Source: UBA8958 sp964571695
GTDB taxonomy: Bacteria > Desulfobacterota > Syntrophia > Syntrophales > UBA8958
Length of the DNA: 64,000 nucleotides
Direction: 5' to 3'
Assembly: GCA_964571695.1 (NCBI GenBank)
Contig: CAZNDG010000003.1
Span: 104,662 to 168,661, forward strand
Position numbers and translations under genes: made by a program. Numbering within the stretch: position 1 is the stretch's first letter; each line of letters opens with the position of its first letter. A model generated the notes under the pieces. That model saw nothing but the letters and a program-made list of their open reading frames with translations. It was not told the origin of the DNA and ran no database searches. Below, piece after piece: positions 1-8,738 of the stretch.

Positions 1-1
1 C

Positions 2-373
2 CTGGGGGTTTTGCCCCGGGGGCCGGCGATGATCGTGGGCAAAGACGAGGAAGGCCGGGTGCGTTACCGGGGCTGGCGGCCGGCGGGGCAAAGGATAGAC
101 CTGCGGATGAAGATCAAGAATCTGGAAGGGGCGCTCCTGATGTTTACCTTTCAGGAGAGCACGGCGGTGGCCACGGCCAGGAACCGTCTCATCGTCGATG
201 GCGAGGTACCCGCCGCCTGCGCCATCGTCAGGATTCTCGACCGGGTGGAGGTTTATCTCCTGCCGAAGATCATCGCGAAATTGGCTGTGAAGCGTTATCC
301 CGACTGGCCCTGGGAGGAAAAGATCGGCAATCGCATCCGTATTTACGCCGGCGCCATCCTGGGATGCCGATAA
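2..373 (+). CDS. C-terminal part of an unrecognised protein (5' end outside window)
   Basis: The reading frame is open from the first bases of the window, so the true start lies upstream and only about 123 codons are visible. The product mixes basic and hydrophobic stretches (for example VYLLPKIIAKLAVKRYP) and has no cysteine cluster, Walker motif or signal peptide that I can see. Its position directly before two alcohol dehydrogenase paralogues, with its stop codon just ahead of the next gene's ribosome binding site, suggests it is the preceding gene of the same operon. A sterol-carrier (SCP2)-like fold is a guess from the overall pattern only. No function is assigned. Confidence 0.55.
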   Translation: MGVLPRGPAMIVGKDEEGRVRYRGWRPAGQRIDLRMKIKNLEGALLMFTFQESTAVATARNRLIVDGEVPAACAIVRILDRVEVYLLPKIIAKLAVKRYPDWPWEEKIGNRIRIYAGAILGCR

Positions 374-384
374 GGAGGAGGACG

Positions 385-1554
385 GTGTTTCAATCCGCGC
401 ATACTTTCGTTTTTTGCAGTCCCGCCAAGGTGCTTTCCGGTAACAGGGCCCTGGAAAACCTGCCCGTGGAACTGGCGGGTATGGATGCCTGCCGGCCTCT
501 GATCCTCACCACGGCGGGCCTGGCGGCCCGGGGGATGGAGCGGATCATGGCCGCTGCGTTCGCCGACTCCCAACTGACAGTCGGCTTTTTTGCCGGCGTT
601 CCCCCTTGCCCCGATCGGGAACTTGTCCGGGCTTTGTACGGGCTGTATCGTGACAGGGGCCATGATTCCCTGATCGCCCTCGGAGGCGGACCGGTACTGA
701 CAGTGGCCAAGTCCCTCAATATCGCCGTATCGGGAGAGCCGGAAGATCTGGAGGCCGCGGCCGCCGGCACGCTGGAGAGCAAAGAGCTGCGGCCCCTGAC
801 GGCGATTCCGAACCTCGATCTTTCCGGCTACGAAATGACCCGTTACGCCGACCTCGCCTCCCTGTCCCTCACGGCGCCGACAGCCATTCCCCGGCTGCTC
901 GTTCTCGACCACCGCACGGTCCCGGCGGAAGACCGTAAAACAACCGCCGCCGGCGCCCTCCTTGTCTTGACCCAGGCCGTGGAGGCCCTCCTCCATCCGG
1001 GCCGCAACCACCTGACGGATGCCTATGCCTATGGGGCGACCAGATTTATCATGGAGAACCTCCGGATGGTCATCAAGAACCCCTCCGATCGTAGGCGGAG
1101 GCTCGCCCTGGCCAATGCGGCCTTTTTTGCCCAGACGGCCTTCGACAACCTGTGCGGGGGAAAGATCTTTTGTCTCGGCATGGCCATCTCCCGGCGCTGT
1201 GCTATCAGCCCGGGTCTGATCATGGGGCTTCTTATTCCCCATGGCCTTCTGATGGAAATGGACCGGGAAGAAACGCCGGGAAAGGACCTCTTCCTCGCGG
1301 TGGGGGGAGCGGAGGATTATGCCCTGACCGGGGAAGGGATAGGCATCCGCAAGACGGTGGACCGCTTTGTGGAACTACTGCTGGAACTTCAGAGTCTCAT
1401 TCCCGATTATCCCAGGAGCATCCGGGACATCGGCCTCAAAAAAAGTGATCTGGAAGAACTTCCCGGGGCCGCCGACGAGATTACCGGCCGGGGAACCCTT
1501 GACCTGTCCGAGGTCCGTTACCTTCTGGATAAGGCCTGGGAAACGAGATTCTGA
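385..1554 (+). CDS. Iron-type alcohol dehydrogenase paralogue lacking all metal ligands
   Basis: About 389 aa and alignable along its length with the intact enzyme encoded next (shared NPSDRxxRLAxANAA block). The family's key residues are gone. The nucleotide-loop GGGSxxDxAK is GGGPVLTVAK. The metal-binding DALTHAVEA is LVLTQAVEA (Asp to Leu, His to Gln). In HTLGHATG...VPHG the three histidines have become Phe, Met and Pro. The frame is intact and preceded by AAGGAGGAGG; I prefer GTG at 385 because it sits at normal spacing from that site, whereas the ATG at 364 lies upstream of it. It is probably a non-catalytic pseudoenzyme, perhaps a partner or regulatory subunit of the neighbouring enzyme. 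Confidence in the fold is high and in its role low. Confidence 0.82.
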   Translation: MFQSAHTFVFCSPAKVLSGNRALENLPVELAGMDACRPLILTTAGLAARGMERIMAAAFADSQLTVGFFAGVPPCPDRELVRALYGLYRDRGHDSLIALGGGPVLTVAKSLNIAVSGEPEDLEAAAAGTLESKELRPLTAIPNLDLSGYEMTRYADLASLSLTAPTAIPRLLVLDHRTVPAEDRKTTAAGALLVLTQAVEALLHPGRNHLTDAYAYGATRFIMENLRMVIKNPSDRRRRLALANAAFFAQTAFDNLCGGKIFCLGMAISRRCAISPGLIMGLLIPHGLLMEMDREETPGKDLFLAVGGAEDYALTGEGIGIRKTVDRFVELLLELQSLIPDYPRSIRDIGLKKSDLEELPGAADEITGRGTLDLSEVRYLLDKAWETRF

Positions 1555-1629
1555 CCGGCGTGATGACCGGTCGCGGCGGACATCCCGACCGAAGGAGCGA
1601 GAAGAAGACGGATCGAGGAGAATAGAGCG

Positions 1630-2877
1630 ATGTACCTACCTGGATATTATGAATATTCCTGCCGGGTCAAGATCGTGGCGGGGCATGACGCCCTGGAGGG
1701 GATCCCCGCCCTGCTTCGCCACGTCGGCGCCCGGCGGCCCTTGCTGGTCACCGACAAGGGTGTTGCCGGGGCGGGCCTCATGGAGATCGTCCGGGAGGCG
1801 ATGGGAGATCGACTGGAGATCGGCGCCGTCGCCGATGACGTTCCCCCCGATTCCGATCTCAAGGTGGTGAACCGCCTGGCCGCCCTTTACCGGGAAAACG
1901 GCTGCGATGCCATGATCGCGGTGGGCGGAGGTTCCGTCATGGATACGGCCAAGGGGATCAATATCGTGGTTTCCGAGCGGGCGGACGATCTCATGAAATT
2001 CAGCGGGGCCGGGGCGCTGAAGCGTCCCCTGAAACCACTGATCGCCGTGCCGACTACGGCGGGCACCGGTTCCGAGGTCACCCTGGTCGCCGTAATCAAG
2101 GATCACGAGCGGCATCTGAAGATGGCCTTTGTGAGTTTTTTTCTCCTCCCCGACGCCGCCGTCCTCGACTCCCGCATGACCATGAGTCTGCCTGCCCCGA
2201 TCACGGCGGCTACCGGGATGGATGCCCTGACCCACGCCGTGGAGGCCTATTACTGCCTGAGCAAGAATCCCCTGAGTGACGTCACCGCCCTGTCGGCAAT
2301 CGGGCTCATCAACGGGAATCTCCTCAAGGTCGTCCGGAACCCGTCAGATCGGGAAGGGCGCCTGGCCATGGCCAATGCCGCCACCCTGGCCGGCATGGCC
2401 TTTTCCAATTCCATGGTGGGGATGGTACATACCCTGGGGCATGCCACCGGTTCCGTCTGCGGGGTCCCCCACGGGGTGTGCATGGCGATCCTGCTTCCCT
2501 TCGGCCTGGAATACAACCGCCATAAGCGGGATGCCGTCATGGGGGAACTCCTGTTCCCCATCGGCGGCCCCGGCATTTACGGGCAAACCGCCCCGGAGGA
2601 CCGTACAAACCGGGTTATTGCCTATGTCCGCCAGCTTAACGAGGACCTCCACGAGGCGACGGAAGGACGGCATGCCCGTTTTTTCGGCGAGGTCAAGGAC
2701 CGGGAGGGAAATCCCGCGGTGCCCCGGGAGCGACTTCCGGACATTGCCCGCACGGCCCTGGGTGACGGTTCCATCTTTTACAATCCGGAAGATCTGGACT
2801 ATGACGACCTGCTCATGGTCCTGGAGGCGGCCTGGGAAGGGATGCCCCTGGATACGGGGCGGATCCGGAAGGGTTGA
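1630..2877 (+). CDS. Iron-containing alcohol dehydrogenase
   Basis: About 415 aa, NAD(P)-dependent group III alcohol dehydrogenase that interconverts alcohols and aldehydes in the cytoplasm. Visible motifs are the nucleotide-binding GGGSVMDTAK near residue 100, TTAGTGSEVT near 140, metal ligands Asp and His in MDALTHAVEA near 200, and His residues in HTLGHATG and VPHG near 265-285. It starts at ATG 1630 after GAGGAG. It sits between a degenerate paralogue and a tungsten aldehyde oxidoreductase, so the local pathway is probably acid, aldehyde and alcohol interconversion with ferredoxin and NAD(P)H. The C-terminal region (about 310-385) is somewhat longer than in FucO-type enzymes. The substrate cannot be read from the sequence. 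Confidence 0.93.
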   Translation: MYLPGYYEYSCRVKIVAGHDALEGIPALLRHVGARRPLLVTDKGVAGAGLMEIVREAMGDRLEIGAVADDVPPDSDLKVVNRLAALYRENGCDAMIAVGGGSVMDTAKGINIVVSERADDLMKFSGAGALKRPLKPLIAVPTTAGTGSEVTLVAVIKDHERHLKMAFVSFFLLPDAAVLDSRMTMSLPAPITAATGMDALTHAVEAYYCLSKNPLSDVTALSAIGLINGNLLKVVRNPSDREGRLAMANAATLAGMAFSNSMVGMVHTLGHATGSVCGVPHGVCMAILLPFGLEYNRHKRDAVMGELLFPIGGPGIYGQTAPEDRTNRVIAYVRQLNEDLHEATEGRHARFFGEVKDREGNPAVPRERLPDIARTALGDGSIFYNPEDLDYDDLLMVLEAAWEGMPLDTGRIRKG

Positions 2878-2896
2878 GAGCAAAGAGGAGGAACTC

Positions 2897-4825
2897 ATGA
2901 GCGGCGGTTATCTGGGACGGATCCTTTGGGTGGACCTCAGCGCCGGCGTCTGTCGCGAGGAAGAAGTCGCCGATGAGATCTACGGGCAATTCCTCTCGGG
3001 AATCGGCCTGGCGGTCCGGCTTCTTGGCGACCGCATTCCTCCGGGGGCCGATCCTCTGGGACCGGAGAATGTCCTCGCGTTCGTTTCCGGACTTCTCACC
3101 GGCACGGGCGCCCTCTTCAGCGGCCGCTGGATGGTCGCGGGCAAATCGCCCCTGACCGGCGGCTGGGGTGATGCCAATTGCGGCGGCACCCTGTCTCCTG
3201 CTATGAAACGCTGCGGCTACGACGGGATCTTTTTCACCGGCGTCAGTCCCCGCCCGGTCTATCTCCTTGTCGATAACGGCCGCCCGGAGCTGCGGGACGC
3301 TACCCATCTATGGGGCAAGGACGCGCTTGCGGCGGAGGAGGAATTGATCCGGGAAGCCGGGGGGCATGCCCGGGCGGCCGTCATCGGTCCGGCCGGGGAG
3401 AGGCTTTCCCTCATCGCCGGAATCTGCAACGACCGGGGCCGCATCGCCGCCCGTTCCGGCCTGGGGGCCGTCATGGGCGCCAAGCACCTCAAGGGCCTGG
3501 TCCTCACGGGCAAAAGGCGCATTCCCGTCCATCACCGGGAAGAGGTCCAGCGTCTGAGCAGGGAGTGCAACACATGGGTGCAGTTTCAGCCGCCCTTCAT
3601 TGCCGGGAAGATGACGGCCTACGTGGGGACCCTGATGCGCCTCCTGCCCACCCAGATGGCCATGGATGGACTGGTTTACAAGCTCCTCCTGAAGAAATGG
3701 GGGACGGTGAGCATGAACCAGATGTCCGTGGAGATGGGCGACGCCCCGATCATGAACTGGAAGGGGACGAGTGCGGACTGGGGGATCGGAAAGTCCCGGT
3801 CCGTCAATCCCGACGCCTTTCGGGTCCTGGAAAGGGTAAAGTACCACTGCTACTCCTGTCCGTTGGGATGCGGCGGCATTTGTGCCACCAAGGGGCCCTT
3901 CGGTGAGGTCCACAAACCGGAGTATGAATCCGTCCTGGCCTTGGGTGGCCTCTGCCTGAACAGCGACCTGGAGAGCATTCTCACCATGAACGAATTGCTC
4001 AACCGGGCGGGGATGGACACCATATCGGCGGGGGGTACGGTGGCCTTCGCCATGGAATGTTACGAACAGGGGATGCTGAGCCGGGAGGATCTGGACGGCC
4101 TGGATCTGCGATGGGGAAACGCCGCCGCCATGATCGCCCTCGTCGAAAAGATGATCCGCCGGGAGGGGATCGGTGACTTGCTGGCCGACGGCGCCAAAAG
4201 AGCGGCGGAAAAGATCGGCCGGGGCGCCGAGGCGTTTGCCATCCAAGCCGGGGGCCAGGAACTGCCCATGCATGACGGCCGCAACGATCCCGGCTTCAAC
4301 ATCCACTACTCCGTGGAGGCCGCGCCGGGCCGCCACACCATCGGGGCGCAGCTTTACTACGAGATGTTCCGGCTCTGGAAGCGGATCCCCTCCCTGCCCC
4401 GGCCGCCGCTGTTTTACCGCAAGCGGCGCAAGTATCTGGCCGACGAGGAAAAGGCCATCATGGCTGCGGCGTGCAGCAAGTTCATGAACATGGCCAATGG
4501 TGCGGGTCTTTGCCTGTTCGGGCTTTTTCTGGGGGCGGAGCGGATTCCGTCCTTCGCTTGGCTCGATGCCGCGACGGGATGGCGGAAGAGCCCCGAGGAG
4601 TACCTGGCCATCGGTGCGGCCATCCAGAACCGGAAGCAGGAATTCAACCTCCGGCAGGGTATCGATGCCCGCTCCTTTCAGGTTCCCGACCGGGTGCTCG
4701 GTCGTCCTCCCCAGACCCGGGGGGCCAATCGGGGCCGGGCCATGAATCTGGAAAAGATGCGGGGCGATTATTGGGAACAGTTCGGCTGGGATCGGGAAAC
4801 GGGGCTTCCGAAGGAAAGGCCTTAA
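2897..4825 (+). CDS. aor: Tungsten aldehyde:ferredoxin oxidoreductase (AOR family)
   Basis: 642 aa. Starts MSGGYLGRILWVDL, the typical AOR N-terminus, at ATG 2897 behind AAAGAGGAGG; the frame is open further upstream, but that part overlaps the dehydrogenase gene. The tungstopterin-binding N-terminal domain carries TGGWGDANCGG. The [4Fe-4S] ligands are visible as HCYSCPLGCGG (C-x2-C-x3-C), with a fourth cysteine in GGLCLNSD about 30 residues later. The family oxidises aldehydes to acids, or the reverse, with ferredoxin. The ferredoxin encoded 10 bp downstream and the dehydrogenase upstream fit that role. The particular aldehyde is unknown; the GOR/FOR subfamilies are possible alternatives. 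Confidence 0.93.
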   Translation: MSGGYLGRILWVDLSAGVCREEEVADEIYGQFLSGIGLAVRLLGDRIPPGADPLGPENVLAFVSGLLTGTGALFSGRWMVAGKSPLTGGWGDANCGGTLSPAMKRCGYDGIFFTGVSPRPVYLLVDNGRPELRDATHLWGKDALAAEEELIREAGGHARAAVIGPAGERLSLIAGICNDRGRIAARSGLGAVMGAKHLKGLVLTGKRRIPVHHREEVQRLSRECNTWVQFQPPFIAGKMTAYVGTLMRLLPTQMAMDGLVYKLLLKKWGTVSMNQMSVEMGDAPIMNWKGTSADWGIGKSRSVNPDAFRVLERVKYHCYSCPLGCGGICATKGPFGEVHKPEYESVLALGGLCLNSDLESILTMNELLNRAGMDTISAGGTVAFAMECYEQGMLSREDLDGLDLRWGNAAAMIALVEKMIRREGIGDLLADGAKRAAEKIGRGAEAFAIQAGGQELPMHDGRNDPGFNIHYSVEAAPGRHTIGAQLYYEMFRLWKRIPSLPRPPLFYRKRRKYLADEEKAIMAAACSKFMNMANGAGLCLFGLFLGAERIPSFAWLDAATGWRKSPEEYLAIGAAIQNRKQEFNLRQGIDARSFQVPDRVLGRPPQTRGANRGRAMNLEKMRGDYWEQFGWDRETGLPKERP

Positions 4826-4835
4826 AGGCGATATC

Positions 4836-5282
4836 ATGTCCTATCACATACTGGCAAATTGCAACGGTTGCGGGGCCTGCGCCCGTATTTGCCCCGCGGG
4901 GGCCATCGCCGGGGAAAAGAAGTCCCTCCATGCCATCGATCCCCGCCGGTGCCTCGAGTGCGGGGCCTGCGGTAAGGTCTGCCCGGTGGCGGCGGTCCGG
5001 GATGCCTTCGGCATCGTCTGCCGCCGGGTCAAGCGTTCCCTCTGGGAAAAGCCCCGGTTGGACGGGAAGCTCTGCATGTCCTGCGGCATCTGTATCGACG
5101 CCTGCCCGGCGAACTGCCTGGACTGGTCGGCGCCGGTCATGAAGAAGGAACCGCATGCCTATCCCCTGCTCAGAGAAGAAAAGCTCTGCATAGGTTGCGG
5201 CTTCTGCGCCCGGGAATGCCCCGTCGGGGCCATCGCGATGACAGTGCCGGCGACGGCGTCGGAAGGGAGCGCAGATGATTAG
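4836..5282 (+). CDS. Polyferredoxin with four [4Fe-4S] motifs
   Basis: 148 aa with four CxxCxxCxxxCP motifs in order: CNGCGACARICP (residues 6-17), CLECGACGKVCP, CMSCGICIDACP and CIGCGFCARECP. It is therefore a cytoplasmic electron carrier for up to four low-potential clusters. Its place 10 bp after the aldehyde oxidoreductase gene marks it as the likely electron-transfer partner. Its 3' end overlaps the next gene by 8 bp, so translation is probably coupled. The Shine-Dalgarno sequence at 4836 is weak. Confidence 0.92.
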   Translation: MSYHILANCNGCGACARICPAGAIAGEKKSLHAIDPRRCLECGACGKVCPVAAVRDAFGIVCRRVKRSLWEKPRLDGKLCMSCGICIDACPANCLDWSAPVMKKEPHAYPLLREEKLCIGCGFCARECPVGAIAMTVPATASEGSADD

Positions 5283-7128
5283 CGTCGGTGACGAAAAGAA
5301 ACGGGACCGTGGCGGCGCCGGCGGGGATCGGAATGCTTCCGCCTCCGGACCCTTTACGTATTCGGAAGAGCGCTTCGATCTGATGATCAAGCATTTGAAC
5401 GACATGATCGCCATTGTGGACGCCCGGGGCGTGGAGCGTTACGTAAGCGGGTCGGTGGAGAAGATCACCGGCTACCCGGCGGAGGATTTCATCGGCCGGA
5501 GCGGCTTCGACTTCCTTCACCCCGAAGATGTCCCCCGGATCGCCGCGGCGCTTCAGGAACTGCTTTCCCGGCCGGGGGATACGATGCGGGTGGAATACCG
5601 CCACCGCCACAAGGACGGCCACTGGCTCCATCTGGAGTCCCTGGCGACGAATTGCCTCGAAGATCCCAGCATCCAGGGCATCCTGATGAATATCAGAGAC
5701 GTCACGGAGAGGAGAAGATACGAGGACGCCCTGCGGGTGAGCGAGGCCAAATTCCGGGAGATCGTCGAAAACGCCGTGGAAGGGATCTTTCAGAGCACCC
5801 GGGACGGACGCTTCCTCAGCGTGAACCCGGCGCTGGCCCGGATGTGCGGCTACGATTCCCCCGAGAAAATGATCGCCGGCATACATGACATGGCCACGCA
5901 GCATTATGCCCGTCCCGAGGACCGGGAGGCATTCATCCGCCTGCTGCGGGAGGACGGCCGGGTGGAAAACTTCGAACATGAGACGCTGCGCCGAGACGGG
6001 ACCTCTTTCTGGTCCTCCGTAAGCGCCCGGGAGGTGAGGGACGAGGAGGGTCGGCTCCTCTATTACGAGGGAACCCATGAAGACATCGACAAGCGCAAGC
6101 GGGCCGAGGAGGCCCAGCGGGAATCGGAGCGGCGGCTGGCGGACATCATAGATTTCCTCCCCGATGCCACCCTTGCCGTGGACGGGGAGGGGCGGGTCAT
6201 TATCTGGAACCGGGCCATCGAGGAGATGACCGGGGTAGCCAAGGAGGAGATGCTCGGGAGGGGTGATTATGAATATGCCCTGCCGTTCTACGGCAGGCGC
6301 CGCCCGATTCTCATCGATTTCGTCTTTTGCTGGGATAAGGAGATCCAGAAACAATACTCTTTTATCCACAGGGACGGCGACATCCTCACCACGGAAACGG
6401 ATGTTCCCCTGGTTCGTGGTCAGGCCCGGGTCCTATGGGGGAAGGCGGCGCCCCTTTACAACTCCCGGGGAAAAATTGTCGGGGCCATCGAGTCCATTCG
6501 GGACGTTACGGAGAAAAAACAGGCGGATGCCCGTCTTCAGGAGTCCATGGAGCGGCTGCGCAAGGCCATTGCGACCACGATCCAGGTGATGATTGCCACA
6601 ATCGAGCGCCGTGATCCCTACACGGCGGGTCATCAGAGGAGAACCGCCGACCTGTGCATGAAGATTGCCCAGGAGATGGGCTGGCGTCAGGAAAGGGTCA
6701 CCGGCATCGGCCTCGTCGGTTCGATTCACGACCTGGGCAAGATTTCCACGCCCGCCGAGATCCTGACCAAACCGACGATCTTGAGCGAGTTGGAATACGC
6801 CCTGGTGCAGCACCACTCCACCAGCGGCTACGAGATCCTCCAGAACATCGAATCGCCCTGGCCGCTGGCGGAAATCGTCTATCAGCACCACGAACGCCTT
6901 GACGGCTCGGGCTATCCCCGGGGTCTCAAGGGGGACGAGATCCTCATGGAGGCCCGGATCCTGGCCGTCGCGGACGTAGTGGAGGCCATTTCCTCCTATC
7001 GCCCCGCCCTGGGGGTGGAGAAGGCCCTGGCGGAGATAGAGGCTCACGTCGGCGCCCTGTATGATCCCGATGTGGTGGCGGCCTGCCTGCGCCTCTTCCG
7101 GGAAAAAGGATATCGGTTCATCGACTGA
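5275..7128 (+). CDS. PAS-PAS-PAS-HD-GYP c-di-GMP phosphodiesterase
   Basis: 617 aa, soluble, no membrane segments. Three PAS domains span about residues 35-150, 155-270 and 280-405. A C-terminal HD-GYP domain (about 415-605) has HDLGKISTP, HHSTSGYEIL and HHERLDGSGYP, the residues of active c-di-GMP hydrolases. It starts at ATG 5275 inside the ferredoxin gene. A c-di-GMP enzyme coupled by overlap to an aldehyde oxidoreductase operon suggests that metabolic or redox state is sensed through the PAS domains, though the ligands are unknown. Confidence 0.92.
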   Translation: MISVGDEKKRDRGGAGGDRNASASGPFTYSEERFDLMIKHLNDMIAIVDARGVERYVSGSVEKITGYPAEDFIGRSGFDFLHPEDVPRIAAALQELLSRPGDTMRVEYRHRHKDGHWLHLESLATNCLEDPSIQGILMNIRDVTERRRYEDALRVSEAKFREIVENAVEGIFQSTRDGRFLSVNPALARMCGYDSPEKMIAGIHDMATQHYARPEDREAFIRLLREDGRVENFEHETLRRDGTSFWSSVSAREVRDEEGRLLYYEGTHEDIDKRKRAEEAQRESERRLADIIDFLPDATLAVDGEGRVIIWNRAIEEMTGVAKEEMLGRGDYEYALPFYGRRRPILIDFVFCWDKEIQKQYSFIHRDGDILTTETDVPLVRGQARVLWGKAAPLYNSRGKIVGAIESIRDVTEKKQADARLQESMERLRKAIATTIQVMIATIERRDPYTAGHQRRTADLCMKIAQEMGWRQERVTGIGLVGSIHDLGKISTPAEILTKPTILSELEYALVQHHSTSGYEILQNIESPWPLAEIVYQHHERLDGSGYPRGLKGDEILMEARILAVADVVEAISSYRPALGVEKALAEIEAHVGALYDPDVVAACLRLFREKGYRFID

Positions 7129-7143
7129 AAGGCTGGGTAAAAT

Positions 7144-8652
7144 ATGACCGCAAAGAGGACGACGATCCGGGTTGGTATCGTGGCGGGACGCCGGGAACTC
7201 CGCGGATGTTTTCGCGGGAGATTTCGGACCGCCGCCGGGGAAGTCCTGACCGGCCCCTTCGTCCTGACCGCCGGGCCGCCCTCTCCCCATGCCGACGGTG
7301 ATCCGTCCCGTCCCTCCGGAGCCGGCGGTGAAGCCCCCGGACTCTGGCTGCAAACTCAAGCCTGCCGCCGTTTTTTACCTCCGGAGGAGTGCCGCTTTTA
7401 CCCCGGGGATCAGGACGTCTTTTCCCTGGACGCCGTAACCATTGGGGTGAACTTTCACTGGGAACGGCGGGAGCAACAGACATTTCAAGGAAGCCTGGTG
7501 GTCCTGGCGGAGGCCGGCGGCCTCCTCACCGCCATCAACGAGATCGATATCGAGGACTATCTGGCCGGCGTCATCTCTTCGGAGATGTCCGCCACGGCGC
7601 CGGTGGAGTTCCTCAAGGCCCACGCCGTCATGTCCCGGAGCTGGCTGCTGGCCATGTTGGAGAGGAAAAACCTTGAGAATGCCGGTGACGGTTGTGGCCG
7701 GACCCCTTCTTCCGGGCTGGTTGTCCGGAACTCCGCCGCCGGCAAAATGGACGGAAGGGACGGCGACAGGGTGGCGGCCCGGGGAGGGGGGGCCAAAAGA
7801 GGGAATATCGATCACGAGGAGGACATCCCGGAAGAAATCGTCAGATGGTACGGACGGGAGGAACACGCCCGTTTCGATGTCTGCGCCGACGATCACTGCC
7901 AGCGCTACCAGGGGGTGACGAAGATCGTCTCCCCGCGAGTCCGGGAGGCCGTCGACGCCACCCGGGGCATGGTACTGGCGTATGGGGGCCGGATCTGCGA
8001 CGCCCGGTACCACAAGGCATGCGGCGGCCGGACCGAGGACTTCGCCAATGTCTGGGAGGAACGGTCCGTTCCCTATCTGACGTCCGTTCCCGATGGGCCG
8101 GAGGATTTCCCCTCCCTGGCCACGGAAGCGGTGGCGGCGGACTGGATATCCTCGTCTCCTGCCGCCTACTGCAATACCGGCGATACGGTCGCCCTGAGCC
8201 GGATCCTGCCCGCCTTCGATCAGGAAACGCCGGATTTTTTCCGTTGGGAGGTAGCCTATGAACGGCGGGAATTGGAGGAACTGCTGAAAGAGAAATCGGG
8301 AATCGATTTTGGGGAACTGCTGCGTCTTAACCCCCTGAGCCGCGGTCCCTCGGGCCGGATCATCCGCCTGGAGATAGCCGGCACCCGCCACACCGTCATT
8401 GTGGGCAAGGAGTTGGAGATCCGCCGCTGGCTGTCCCCCAGTCATCTCTACAGCAGCGCCTTTGTGGTTGCCGCGGAGAGAGACGACCGGGGTAAGATCC
8501 GGCGTTTTGTCCTCCGGGGGGCCGGATGGGGTCACGGCGTGGGACTCTGCCAGATCGGCGCGGCGATGATGGCCATCCGGGGTTTATCCATGGAGGCTAT
8601 TCTCGGGCACTATTTTCCCGGTTCCGTGCTTCGGAAAAATAGTGCCCGGTAA
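7144..8652 (+). CDS. SpoIID/LytB-domain protein
   Basis: 502 aa. The core has the SpoIID/LytB pattern: EDYLAGVISSEMS near residue 140, HAVMSRSWLL near 160, RYHKACGGRTED near 285, and the C-terminal GAGWGHGVGLCQIGAAMMA near 460. The family includes peptidoglycan glycan-strand lytic transglycosylases (SpoIID) and amidase enhancers (LytB). An insertion of about 60 residues rich in Gly, Arg and Asp (about 178-235) interrupts the domain. No signal peptide is evident. It follows the HD-GYP gene by 15 bp and is probably the last gene of the operon. Confidence 0.87.
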   Translation: MTAKRTTIRVGIVAGRRELRGCFRGRFRTAAGEVLTGPFVLTAGPPSPHADGDPSRPSGAGGEAPGLWLQTQACRRFLPPEECRFYPGDQDVFSLDAVTIGVNFHWERREQQTFQGSLVVLAEAGGLLTAINEIDIEDYLAGVISSEMSATAPVEFLKAHAVMSRSWLLAMLERKNLENAGDGCGRTPSSGLVVRNSAAGKMDGRDGDRVAARGGGAKRGNIDHEEDIPEEIVRWYGREEHARFDVCADDHCQRYQGVTKIVSPRVREAVDATRGMVLAYGGRICDARYHKACGGRTEDFANVWEERSVPYLTSVPDGPEDFPSLATEAVAADWISSSPAAYCNTGDTVALSRILPAFDQETPDFFRWEVAYERRELEELLKEKSGIDFGELLRLNPLSRGPSGRIIRLEIAGTRHTVIVGKELEIRRWLSPSHLYSSAFVVAAERDDRGKIRRFVLRGAGWGHGVGLCQIGAAMMAIRGLSMEAILGHYFPGSVLRKNSAR

Positions 8653-8709
8653 CAAATTTCTTTTGCTTTCCTTCCACCGATAAGGTCATCAGGAATTCAC
8701 CGGGATCGC

Positions 8710-8738
8710 TGAGGCCCGGCGCACCCCGCCGGGCCTCA
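8710..8738. terminator. Perfect 11-bp hairpin between convergent genes
   Basis: TGAGGCCCGGC, a 7-nt loop, then GCCGGGCCTCA. It lies between a plus-strand and a minus-strand gene that converge, and includes the stop codon of the latter. On the plus strand it is followed by GGGGTTTTCC, a short T-run, so it may terminate in both directions. Confidence 0.6.

Noticed and set aside
2276..2896. Open frame extending the aldehyde oxidoreductase gene upstream by about 200 codons
   Set aside because: It overlaps the alcohol dehydrogenase gene, its translation is unlike a protein, and ATG 2897 has an excellent ribosome site and the family's normal N-terminus.
3308..4837. 509-codon minus-strand open frame
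   Set aside because: Shadow of the aldehyde oxidoreductase gene; His/Pro/Gly-rich with no ribosome site. Long antisense frames are common in this GC-rich DNA.
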